From NCBI RefSeq assembly GCF_937958065.1, contig NZ_CALFXI010000094.1:1-10827 (forward strand): a stretch of 10,827 nt of DNA. Direction: 5' to 3'. Position 1 is the stretch's first letter. Every line of letters begins with the position of its first letter. A program made the translations under genes and the position numbers. This DNA comes from an uncultured Steroidobacter sp. (GTDB lineage Bacteria; Pseudomonadota; Gammaproteobacteria; Steroidobacterales; Steroidobacteraceae). Below, piece after piece: positions 1-5,961 of the stretch. Under the pieces are notes generated by a model, which made no database searches, had not been told where the DNA came from, and saw nothing but the letters and a program-made list of their open reading frames with translations.

Positions 1-1
1 G

Positions 2-130
2 TCGCAGATCCTGCAGATCACCGGCGGCAACGTGAGCCAGGCGGCACGCCTCGCCAAACGCAATCGCACGGATTTCTACAAGTTGCTCGCGCGTCATCAG
101 CTGACGCCGGAAGACTTCAAGCAGCGTTGA
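2..130 (+). CDS. C-terminal end of a sigma-54-dependent response regulator, GlrR-like (partial)
   Basis: This is the last 42 codons of a gene that enters from the left edge and ends in TGA at 128-130. The visible residues form a Fis-type helix-turn-helix, with a GNVSQAARLAKRNRTDFYKL core followed by RHQLTPEDFKQ. That tail resembles the DNA-binding end of GlrR/YfhA-type NtrC-family regulators, which bind enhancer sites and activate sigma-54 RNA polymerase. The receiver and AAA+ domains lie outside the window, so the assignment rests on the tail alone. A PrsR-type (PEP-CTERM-associated) regulator is the main alternative. I find it less likely because the NRTDFYKLL recognition helix looks GlrR-like. 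The gene is convergent with the sugar dehydrogenase and ends just before a shared terminator. Confidence 0.75.
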   Translation, partial: SQILQITGGNVSQAARLAKRNRTDFYKLLARHQLTPEDFKQR

Positions 131-138
131 CCGGTTAT

Positions 139-164
139 GGCCCCCTCATACCCATGAGGGGGTC
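139..164. terminator. Bidirectional intrinsic-type terminator hairpin
   Basis: A perfect 9-bp inverted repeat (CCCCCTCAT at 141-149 and ATGAGGGGG at 154-162) encloses a 4-nt loop. It extends by a G-T and a G-C pair to 139-164. The hairpin lies between the stop of the regulator (130) and the stop of the convergent dehydrogenase gene (166-168), so it probably ends transcription from both sides. The T-rich stretch after the stem on the plus strand (TCTTC) is short, so termination may be imperfect. Confidence 0.75.
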
Positions 165-165
165 T

Positions 166-1323
166 TCACTGCGCCGGCGCCACGGAAAGCAGCTCTCCTT
201 TCGGGCTGTCCGTGAGCACATATAACAACCCATCCGGCCCGCTTCTCACGTCACGGATTCTCTGCTTCAGCTGGGTGAGGATGCGCTCCTCCCTGACCAC
301 CTTGTCGCCCTCCAGCTGCAATCTCACGACCATTCCGTACAAGCCACCCGCGAACAGCTGCCCGCGCCATTTCGGAAAGCGATCGCCTGTATAGAACGTG
401 AGGCCCGTGGTCGCGATCGACGGCACCCAGTGATGCACCGGCGGCTCGATGCCGACCCGCTGCTGACCGACGCCGACCTTGTCGCCGTTGTAAGCGATTC
501 CATACGTCACCAGCGGCCAGCCGTAATTCGCGCCCGGCTTCACATGATTCAACTCATCGCCGCCCTTCGGCCCGTGCTCCGTGATCCACAGTTCGCCCGT
601 CTCCGGATGCAACGCCGCGCCCTGCACGTTTCGATGGCCATACGACCAGATCTCCGGCTGCGCCCCGGGCACCAGAACAAACGGATTGTCCGGCGCCGCG
701 CCGCCCTCCGGTTGCAAGCGGACGATCTTGCCGAAATGCGTTTCCAGATCCTGCGCTCGAACCGCGAAGTGCTTCTGCTGCCGCTCGCCCAATGTCACGA
801 ACAACGAGCCATCGCGTGCAAACACCAGGCGCGAGCCGAAGTGCCCCGGGCTGTCGACCGCCGGCCGCTGACGAAAAATCACTTCGAGATCGCTCAGCCC
901 ATCCGGGCCCAACCTGGCGCGTGCCACCGACGTGCCATTGCCGCCGTCCCGGGGCTCGGCATACGAGAAATAGATCCGGCGGGACTGGGCGAAATCCGGT
1001 GCGAGCGCCACGTCGAGCAGACCGCCCTGCCCGACCGCGGCCACCTTCGGCAGCCCCTGTAACGGCGCTGAAACATTGCCTTTCGCATCCACGATCCGCA
1101 GGCGACCCGGCCGCTCCGTGATCAGGAACTTGCCGTCCGGAAGGAATGCCACGCTCCATGGATGCTCGAGGCCGGCGGCGACCGTGGTTACTCGCACCTG
1201 GTGCAGTTCGGTGTCGAACACCCGTTCGTTGTCGGCACAAACGACGCTCGACGCCAATACGAACATCAGGACGATTCCCGCCCGGATACCCGAGCCTTTA
1301 GGCTGTGCGCCGATCGCTGGCAT
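166..1323 (-). CDS. Secreted PQQ-dependent aldose sugar dehydrogenase (YliI/Asd, GSDH family)
   Basis: A 385-residue six-bladed beta-propeller enzyme of the soluble sugar dehydrogenase family. Family members oxidise aldoses to lactones in the periplasm using PQQ and calcium. The N-terminus has a basic/hydrophobic Sec signal (about residues 14-29) with likely cleavage after VVCA. Family motifs in order are HPWSVAFLPDG, ITERPGRLRIV, QGGLLDVALAPDF, GHFGSRLVF (His about 161, matching the catalytic His of NHQGGRL in glucose dehydrogenase), GHRNVQG (Arg about 231, PQQ-binding), EHGPKGGDELN and NYGWPLVTYG. The ATG at 1323 is preferred over one seven codons upstream because a GAGGAG ribosome site sits 5 nt before it. 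The start is only 33 bp from the divergent DUF218 gene. PQQ use is inferred from family, and the sugar is unknown. Confidence 0.9.
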   Translation of the reverse strand: MPAIGAQPKGSGIRAGIVLMFVLASSVVCADNERVFDTELHQVRVTTVAAGLEHPWSVAFLPDGKFLITERPGRLRIVDAKGNVSAPLQGLPKVAAVGQGGLLDVALAPDFAQSRRIYFSYAEPRDGGNGTSVARARLGPDGLSDLEVIFRQRPAVDSPGHFGSRLVFARDGSLFVTLGERQQKHFAVRAQDLETHFGKIVRLQPEGGAAPDNPFVLVPGAQPEIWSYGHRNVQGAALHPETGELWITEHGPKGGDELNHVKPGANYGWPLVTYGIAYNGDKVGVGQQRVGIEPPVHHWVPSIATTGLTFYTGDRFPKWRGQLFAGGLYGMVVRLQLEGDKVVREERILTQLKQRIRDVRSGPDGLLYVLTDSPKGELLSVAPAQ

Positions 1324-1328
1324 AGAAT

Positions 1329-1334
1329 CTCCTC
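1329..1334 (-). promoter_or_regulatory. Ribosome binding site (GAGGAG) that sets the dehydrogenase start
   Basis: On the minus strand GAGGAG lies 5 nt upstream of the ATG at 1323-1321. It lies downstream of the longer alternative ATG at 1344 and so would fall inside that version's coding sequence. This supports the shorter protein. Confidence 0.75.
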
Positions 1335-1356
1335 GCCCACCCACAAAAACACGATT

Positions 1357-2091
1357 ATGGCGTCAATCATCGGCGCAATGCTGGTTCCTTCGGGACTCGC
1401 GTATCTGTTGTTCGCGCTCGGCCTGCTCGCTGCCCTCAAGGCGCGCTGGCGCAAGCTCTCCTGGGGGCTGCTGGCGGTCTCCGGCGCCATCACCATCGTG
1501 TTCTCGACCGGTAGCGTCGCAACGGCGCTGCTCAGCCCGCTCGAATACGAGTACCCGGCAGTGCACGACACGCGCACCCATCAGGGCATCAGGCACATCG
1601 TCGTGCTGACCGGCTACGCCGCCGCCGATCCCGACATGCCGCTCACCGGGCGCTTGCACTGGGCCTCGGCGTATCGGGTGATGATGGCCTTGCAGCTGCA
1701 ACATGGCGGCTGCCACGGCTGCGACGTGATCGTCTCCGGCGAGCCCACCACGGCCCGGATCATGGGCGAATCGCTGCTCGCGCTCGGCTTGCCGAAAGAA
1801 CGGCTGACCCTCGAAACCAACTCGCTCACGACCGCCGAGAGCGCGGCCAACCTGGCGCCCATGCTGAAGGAGCCGTTCTTTCTGGTGACCTCGGCCGGCC
1901 ACCTCCGGCGCTCGCTCGCCGTGCTGCATAAGCAAGGCTTGCGACCGGTGCCCGTGCCGACCGACTACCAGGGCCCGAAAGACTGGCGCGATGCCGACGA
2001 ACATCCGTCGCCGCAGTCGCTCATGACCTCGGACCTGGCCGTGCACGAGTACATCGGCCTGTTCTGGTATCGGTTGAAAGGCGTGATCTAG
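1357..2091 (+). CDS. YdcF/ElyC-family (DUF218) membrane-anchored protein
   Basis: A 244-residue protein with two hydrophobic segments at the N-terminus (about residues 10-28 and 34-56), followed by a DUF218 domain that probably faces the periplasm. Family hallmarks are IVVLTGYAAADPDMPL, VIVSGEPTTARIMGESLLAL, the ETNSLTTAESAANL segment and FFLVTSAGHLRRSLAVL. Relatives include SanA, ElyC and YdcF, linked to envelope integrity and lipid-carrier or peptidoglycan metabolism; the reaction is not established. The domain begins VVLTGY instead of the common VVLGGG. The ATG at 1357 has no clear ribosome site, and ATG 1378 is an alternative. Longer upstream starts would run through the signal-peptide coding region of the divergent dehydrogenase and are rejected. 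It lies 42 nt upstream of the first GDSL gene in the same direction, so the two are probably cotranscribed. A decayed copy of its 3' end is found at 2906-3012. Confidence 0.85.
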   Translation: MASIIGAMLVPSGLAYLLFALGLLAALKARWRKLSWGLLAVSGAITIVFSTGSVATALLSPLEYEYPAVHDTRTHQGIRHIVVLTGYAAADPDMPLTGRLHWASAYRVMMALQLQHGGCHGCDVIVSGEPTTARIMGESLLALGLPKERLTLETNSLTTAESAANLAPMLKEPFFLVTSAGHLRRSLAVLHKQGLRPVPVPTDYQGPKDWRDADEHPSPQSLMTSDLAVHEYIGLFWYRLKGVI

Positions 2092-2094
2092 CTT

Positions 2095-2114
2095 CGGGAT
2101 AATTCCCCATCCCG
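2095..2114 (+). other. Leader hairpin before GDSL copy 1
   Basis: CGGGAT (2095-2100) can pair with ATCCCG (2109-2114) around an 8-nt loop. It lies just after the DUF218 stop and 19 nt before the first hydrolase start. It is short, but the equivalent place in the duplicated unit also forms a hairpin (3011-3030), with two base pairs changed on both sides. Confidence 0.35.
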
Positions 2115-2133
2115 CCGCTTCCCTGGGAATCCC

Positions 2134-2853
2134 ATGCAGCCAGTGCCATCCCGTATGTTTCGACGCCGCGCCCCCGTATCGACGATTCTCGGGACGCTCA
2201 CCCTGCTGCTGCTTTCATTCGCCTGCACCGCCGAAGATTCTATGAATGCGACTGCCTCCGCCAGCAAACAGATGGTCATCATTGGCGCCTCGTACGCCGA
2301 GGAATGGCAGACCCCGAAGCTGCCCGGCTATGTCGTGACCAACAAGGGCATCGGCGGTCAGGAAAGCTCGGATGTGCGCGCCCGCTTCGAGCGTGATGTG
2401 ATCGCGCTGCGGCCCGACACGGTGATGATCTGGGGCCACTACAACGACGTGGTGCGCGCCAAGCCGGAGAACATGGCGGCCGCCAGGAAGAAGGCACAGG
2501 AGAATTATCGGGCGATGGTCGAACAGGCTCGCGCCGCCAATATCACTCCCATCCTGGTGACCGAGCTGACCATTCCGATTCCGGACACGATCAAAGAAAA
2601 ACTGATGGGCTTCATCGGCAGCGTACGCGGCAAGACCGATTACCGCGTGCAGAAAAATACCGAGATCAAAGCGCTGAACCAGTGGCTGCGCGACTATGCC
2701 AAGGAGCAAAAGATCAAGCTGCTGGATCTGGAAGCGGCGCTCGACTCGGGCAACGGCACGCGCAAGGTCGAGTACACGCGCTCCGACAACAGTCACGTCA
2801 GTCCCGCGGGTTACGACGCAATCACCAGGTACGTGGCTGCTCAGCTCACCTGA
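2134..2853 (+). CDS. Secreted SGNH/GDSL-family hydrolase, copy 1 of a tandem pair
   Basis: A 239-residue predicted exported esterase/acylhydrolase. A basic start and hydrophobic stretch (about 13-30) form a Sec signal ending near FACTAED; the Cys lacks a good lipobox. All four SGNH blocks are present: Ser53 in IIGASY (block I), Gly75 in NKGIGGQ (block II, oxyanion hole), Asn104 in IWGHYND (block III), and Asp218/His221 in DNSHVSPAGY (block V). Length is normal for a single-domain SGNH enzyme. The ATG at 2134 is chosen because a GGGAA site precedes it by 5 nt and because it aligns with the start of copy 2; ATG 2155 is the alternative. It is about 72% identical to copy 2 over the last 195 residues, aligned by hand. 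The substrate is unknown. Being next to an acyl-modification and glycan locus makes a polysaccharide or lipid ester plausible, but this is inference. Confidence 0.87.
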   Translation: MQPVPSRMFRRRAPVSTILGTLTLLLLSFACTAEDSMNATASASKQMVIIGASYAEEWQTPKLPGYVVTNKGIGGQESSDVRARFERDVIALRPDTVMIWGHYNDVVRAKPENMAAARKKAQENYRAMVEQARAANITPILVTELTIPIPDTIKEKLMGFIGSVRGKTDYRVQKNTEIKALNQWLRDYAKEQKIKLLDLEAALDSGNGTRKVEYTRSDNSHVSPAGYDAITRYVAAQLT

Positions 2854-2905
2854 CGACCACCGAAGACGACCCGCTCTCGCATGCTCGGCCGACGGCATGC
2901 GGTGC

Positions 2906-3012
2906 GGCGCGATGCCGGCAAGCATGCGTTGCGCAAGTGCTCATGACCTCGGCAGGGGCGGTGCATTAAGTACATGAGGCGGCTCCGATAGCGGCTGGAC
3001 AGTGCAAGCTAG
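2906..3012 (+). pseudogene. Decayed duplicate of the 3' end of the DUF218 gene
   Basis: Most of the 197-nt gap between the two hydrolases is this fragment; 2854-2905 shows nothing recognisable. Read in the ancestral frame it gives RRDAGKHALRK, then after a 1-nt deletion LMTSAGAVH and a stop. The intact DUF218 C-terminus reads WRDADEHPSPQSLMTSDLAVHEY. The TAG at 3010-3012 aligns with the true stop at 2089-2091. The fragment has no start and no intact frame, so it is a remnant carried along by the tandem duplication. Confidence 0.75.
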
Positions 3013-3030
3013 CGGGCGATTTCGCCCGTT
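3011..3030 (+). other. Leader hairpin before GDSL copy 2
   Basis: AGCGGGCG (3011-3018) pairs with CGCCCGTT (3023-3030), including one G-T pair, around the 4-nt loop ATTT. It ends 20 nt upstream of the start codon. No T-run follows, so a simple intrinsic terminator is unlikely. The matching place in unit A also forms a hairpin. Confidence 0.45.
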
Positions 3031-3038
3031 GCCGCTTC

Positions 3039-3045
3039 AAGGGAG
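3039..3045 (+). promoter_or_regulatory. Ribosome binding site (AAGGGAG) of GDSL copy 2
   Basis: AAGGGAG sits 5 nt before ATG 3051 and fixes that start. In unit A the matching position reads CTGGGAA, a weaker site, so copy 2 may be translated more efficiently. Confidence 0.65.
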
Positions 3046-3050
3046 ATCCC

Positions 3051-3758
3051 ATGTACCACGTGCCGACTCGATCTGTTCGACTCCGCACTCTGTGCGGGGC
3101 GCTGATCTGCCTGCTGTACTCACTCGGTTGCCCCGCCCAAGCCTCGGTAAATTCAGCGACCTCCACCAACAAGAATCTGATCATCACCGGCGCCTCGTAT
3201 GCCCAGGAATGGCGGACCCCGGCGCTACCAGGCTATACCGTGACCAACATGGCCTCCTGTGGCCTGGTCACCTCGGAAGTGCGCGCGCGCTTCGAGCGCG
3301 ATGTGATCGAACTGAAGCCCGACGCCGTGTTGATCTGGGGACATAGCAACGACGTGATCCGCTCGACGCCGGAGCACATGGCCGCGACCAAGCAGCAGGC
3401 CCAGGAGAACTATCAGGCGATGATCGAACAGGCTCGCGCCGCCGGTATCACTCCCATCCTGGCGACCGATCTGACCATTCCGATTCCTGACACGATGACG
3501 GAAAAGCTGCTGAGCTTCATCGGCAACGTGCGCGGCAAGGCCGATTATCGCGTGCAGAAAAACACTGAAATCAAAGCGCTGAACGAATGGCTGCGCGCCT
3601 ATGCCAGGGCGCAGAACATCAAGCTGCTGGATCTGGAAAAAGCCCTCGCCTCGGGCAACGGCACGCGCAGAGTCGAATACACGCGTGCGGACAATAGTCA
3701 CATCACGCCAGCCGGCTACGAGGCGATCACCAGGTACGTGATCTCTCAACTGACCTGA
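3051..3758 (+). CDS. Secreted SGNH/GDSL-family hydrolase, copy 2 of a tandem pair
   Basis: A 235-residue paralogue of the preceding hydrolase. The N-terminal signal (hydrophobic about 13-27) probably ends at CPAQA before SVNS. The SGNH residues are kept: Ser49 in IITGASY, Gly71 in NMASCGLVTS, Asn100 in IWGHSND, and Asp214/His217 in DNSHITPAGY. Identity to copy 1 is about 72% overall, with long unchanged runs such as DYRVQKNTEIKALN and LTIPIPDT. The oxyanion-loop segment is very different (MASCGLVTSE against KGIGGQESSD), which suggests a shift in substrate. Signal-peptide sequences have diverged almost completely. Its last 13 nt overlap the 3' end of the convergent phosphatase gene, leaving no intergenic space for a terminator. 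The substrate is unknown. Confidence 0.87.
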   Translation: MYHVPTRSVRLRTLCGALICLLYSLGCPAQASVNSATSTNKNLIITGASYAQEWRTPALPGYTVTNMASCGLVTSEVRARFERDVIELKPDAVLIWGHSNDVIRSTPEHMAATKQQAQENYQAMIEQARAAGITPILATDLTIPIPDTMTEKLLSFIGNVRGKADYRVQKNTEIKALNEWLRAYARAQNIKLLDLEKALASGNGTRRVEYTRADNSHITPAGYEAITRYVISQLT

Positions 3759-4297
3759 TGGCTGGCACGGATGCGAGCCGCCAGCTCGCGGCTCGCATGC
3801 TCCAGCTGATCGAGTACGCGCTGCGCATGCGCATCGTCCAGTTCGTACGGATCGGCGATCTCGATCCCGCCCGGCCCGAACGCACCCAGCCACACCAGCT
3901 TGGAATGATCCGCCCCCAGCTCATCCAGCGCGCCCCAGTTGTGCCGATCCATGAGCACGACGATATCGGCCCACTGCAGGTCCTCGGCATTGATCCGCGA
4001 GGAGCGATGCGCCGACAGATCGATGTTTCTTGCGCGGCTCATGGTCACATGGCGCTCCGGAGAAGCCCGGCCGGCGACCCGATGAAATCCGGAGCTGCGC
4101 ACTTCGATCTCGGCCGGCAGCAATTGGCGCAAGCTGGTGCCGGCGAACGGCGATCGATAGATGTTTCCATAGCACACCACCAGGACGCGCTTGATGCCGC
4201 CCTGCTGGACGCGAGCGAGCGAAACTTCACGCGCAGCGGCCAACGCACGCCTGGCGCGCAGGCGACGTCGCAGAGCTTGATAGAGTCGAGCAATCAT
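3746..4297 (-). CDS. Low-molecular-weight protein tyrosine phosphatase (Wzb-like)
   Basis: A 183-residue cytoplasmic phosphatase. The C-x5-R-S P-loop is VCYGNIYRSP (nucleophile Cys42, Arg48), and the general acid is Asp149 in ADPYELDD. In polysaccharide loci such enzymes dephosphorylate BY-type tyrosine kinases (Wzc) or glycosyltransferases; no such kinase lies in this window. About 33 residues, mostly basic (RRRLRARRALAAAREV), precede the domain. The second P-loop Cys of many family members (CxGNxCRS) is Tyr47 here. ATG 4297 is chosen over a longer reading because it overlaps the ligase stop as ATGA, giving translational coupling; no strong ribosome site is visible. The stop overlaps the convergent GDSL gene. 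An arsenate reductase (ArsC) role is less likely given the DPY motif and neighbours. Confidence 0.87.
   Translation of the reverse strand: MIARLYQALRRRLRARRALAAAREVSLARVQQGGIKRVLVVCYGNIYRSPFAGTSLRQLLPAEIEVRSSGFHRVAGRASPERHVTMSRARNIDLSAHRSSRINAEDLQWADIVVLMDRHNWGALDELGADHSKLVWLGAFGPGGIEIADPYELDDAHAQRVLDQLEHASRELAARIRASHQVS
3771..3798. other. Perfect 11-bp inverted repeat inside the phosphatase 3' end
   Basis: ATGCGAGCCGC (3771-3781) is the exact reverse complement of GCGGCTCGCAT (3788-3798), with a 6-nt loop. It begins 12 nt after the GDSL copy 2 stop and lies in the last codons of the phosphatase gene. It could slow or end plus-strand transcription of the hydrolase block. There is no T-run on either side, so it is not a classical intrinsic terminator. 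Confidence 0.5.
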
Positions 4298-5847
4298 TTC
4301 TGGGCGAGCGCTGCAGCCAGCGCACCTCGATCGCACTTGCCGTTCGGATTGCGCGGCAGCTGCGACATCACATGCACTTCCGCAGGCACCATGTACGCCG
4401 GCAGTTGCATGCGACAGTGCTGGCGGATCCGCTCCGACATCTCGGCCGGCGCATTCGGCCCCAGCACGACGGCCACGACGACGCGTTGACCCAGACCATC
4501 ATCGGGCAGCCCCACCACCGCGGACTCCACGATGCCCGGCAGCTCGGCAATCACTTCTTCGATCTCGCCCGGACTGATGCGATAGCCCGAGCTCTTGATC
4601 AGATTGTCGCGGCGGCCGATGAAATAAATGAACCCTTCCGCATCGGTCTTCACCAGATCGCCCGACCACACCGCGATCTCCTCGCGCGTGAGTTGTGACA
4701 AACGCTTCGGCAAGGGCCTGAAGCGCTGCTGGGTGAGTTGCGGATCGTTCCAGTAGCCCAGCGTCACCAGCGAGCCACGGTGCACCAGCTCGCCCACTTC
4801 GCCCGGCTGGCACTCCTTGCCTTCGGCGTCGAGCACCAGGATCTCCTGCCCCGGAATGGCTTTGCCGATCGAGCCCAGACGCTGCTCGAGCTGGGAGGGC
4901 TCGAGATACGTCGAGCGAAACGCCTCGGTGAGTCCATACATGCAGAAGATCTGTGTGTTCGGCAGCCGCGACTGCAGATTCTTGATCACGCTCACCGGCA
5001 GCGCGCCGCCGGAGTTGGTGATGTACCGCAATGATTTCACGACCGGCGCTGGCCATTCCGCCGTCGCCAGATGCATCCACATGGTCGGCACGCCGGCGAG
5101 CGCGGTGATGCGTTCAGAGACCATCTCCTGCAGCAACGCCGCAGGCAGCGAGAAGTTGGTGAGCACGGCACACGCGCCTACCGCGAATGCGGTCGTGACC
5201 TGGCTCAATCCATAGTCGAAGCTCAGCGGCAGCGCGACCAGAACGCGATCCGAGGACGTGTTCTTCAGGTAACCGGAGACAGTGAGCGCGCCGGCCACGA
5301 GATTGCGATGCGAGACGACTACGCCCTTCGGTCGCCCGGTGCTGCCCGAGGTGTACAGCAAAGCGGCGGGATCGTTGTCGACGGCGGGGCTGGCGACGCG
5401 ACACTCGGCGGTGATCGATTCGTCATATGTCAGCACATCGGTGCGCCCCGGAGCGACGTCGCACCACACCACCGTCGAGATGGTCGGACAGCGTGGAATC
5501 GAGTCCTCCACCAGCACGGCTGCTGTCTGGGAAGCAATCAGCGCGCTGGCGCCAGCATCGTTCAATACGTATTCGAGCTGGCGCGCTTTGAGCAGCGGAT
5601 TGATAGGAACGAAAATGGCGCCCAGACGGCTGCAGGCCAGCGCCGTCTCGACCACGACTGCGCGATTCTGCAGATAGACCGCAACCCGATCGCCCCGCTG
5701 CACGCCGTGCGAGCGCAACGCGCCCGCCAGCGAATGCGAGCGGCGCTGCAAGTCCGCATAGGTGATGGTGTTGCCACGGCTGCGCAGGGCTTCATGACTC
5801 GGGAAGCGCTCGGCAGAGGCATCGAACAGATCGTGCAGCAGGTTCAT
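4294..5847 (-). CDS. AMP-forming acyl-CoA ligase, exosortase-A-associated type
   Basis: A 517-residue ANL-superfamily enzyme that activates a carboxylic acid with ATP to an acyl-adenylate and then a CoA or carrier thioester. Motifs: YTSGSTGRPKG (165-175, P-loop), MYGLTEA (303-309), SGDLVKTDAEGFIYFIGRRD (395-414), IKSSGYRISPGEIEE (hinge, 417-431) and NPNGK with catalytic Lys504. The stretches FVPINPLLK, LSFDYGLSQVTTAFAVGA and YGLTEAFRSTYL recall the ligase family found in exosortase-A/PEP-CTERM polysaccharide loci (TIGR03098, from memory). The carrier protein and PLP-dependent decarboxylase often seen beside it are absent here. The next upstream in-frame stop is at 5896-5898 with no other start between, so ATG 5847 is secure, though it has no clear ribosome site. 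Its stop overlaps the phosphatase start (ATGA). The acyl substrate is unknown. Confidence 0.85.
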   Translation of the reverse strand: MNLLHDLFDASAERFPSHEALRSRGNTITYADLQRRSHSLAGALRSHGVQRGDRVAVYLQNRAVVVETALACSRLGAIFVPINPLLKARQLEYVLNDAGASALIASQTAAVLVEDSIPRCPTISTVVWCDVAPGRTDVLTYDESITAECRVASPAVDNDPAALLYTSGSTGRPKGVVVSHRNLVAGALTVSGYLKNTSSDRVLVALPLSFDYGLSQVTTAFAVGACAVLTNFSLPAALLQEMVSERITALAGVPTMWMHLATAEWPAPVVKSLRYITNSGGALPVSVIKNLQSRLPNTQIFCMYGLTEAFRSTYLEPSQLEQRLGSIGKAIPGQEILVLDAEGKECQPGEVGELVHRGSLVTLGYWNDPQLTQQRFRPLPKRLSQLTREEIAVWSGDLVKTDAEGFIYFIGRRDNLIKSSGYRISPGEIEEVIAELPGIVESAVVGLPDDGLGQRVVVAVVLGPNAPAEMSERIRQHCRMQLPAYMVPAEVHVMSQLPRNPNGKCDRGALAAALAQK

Positions 5848-5874
5848 CGGATCGGCGACAGTGTCCTTGCTCGG

Positions 5875-5894
5875 CGGCCAGTCCCGGCTGGCCG
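5875..5894. other. GC-rich hairpin in the gap before the ligase gene
   Basis: CGGCCAG (5875-5881) and CTGGCCG (5888-5894) form a 7-bp stem with a 6-nt loop, 27 nt upstream of the ligase start on the minus strand. It is the only notable structure in the 114-nt gap between the MBOAT stop and the ligase start. No T-run follows it. It could be a leader element or an RNA processing/stability site between the two gene pairs, or chance in GC-rich DNA. Confidence 0.3.
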
Positions 5895-5961
5895 GTCAAT
5901 TCTACTTCGCGACCGGTCCCCGCCGCTCGGCAGGATTCGCTTCGAGCCTCGCAGCCCGGGC

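Larger units (their letters stand above)
1985..2853 (+). repeat. Tandem duplication, unit A (DUF218 3' end plus GDSL copy 1)
   Basis: This unit matches 2906-3758. The match starts inside the DUF218 gene at GGCGCGATGCCG and runs through its stop, the intergenic leader and the complete GDSL gene. By hand the stretch up to the DUF218 stop is roughly 70% identical, with one 1-nt deletion and one 1-nt insertion in the second copy. The hydrolase proteins are about 72% identical over their shared domain. Confidence 0.8.
2906..3758 (+). repeat. Tandem duplication, unit B (DUF218 remnant plus GDSL copy 2)
   Basis: This is the second copy of the unit at 1985-2853. It keeps the shared GGCGCGATGCCG and GCTCATGACCTCGG blocks, the ribosome-site region (CCGCTTC, GGGA, CCCATG) and the full hydrolase gene. 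The left breakpoint is about 2905, because I see no convincing similarity between 2854-2905 and the sequence before 1985. The right end coincides with the end of the hydrolase gene. Confidence 0.8.

Noticed and set aside
1162..1356. A longer N-terminus for the DUF218 protein
   Set aside because: It would run through the start region of the divergent dehydrogenase and place 65 non-conserved residues before the first membrane segment.
2200..2245. Lipobox in the GDSL signal peptides (FAC, LGC)
   Set aside because: The -3 residue is Ser in both copies rather than a Leu-type residue, and ordinary Sec cleavage sites follow shortly after.
2990..3012. A possible sigma-54 promoter (GG and GC pair in CTGGACAGTGCAAGC) before GDSL copy 2
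   Set aside because: The spacing between GG and GC is 9 rather than 10, the flanking bases do not fit, and the segment is explained as decayed DUF218 sequence.
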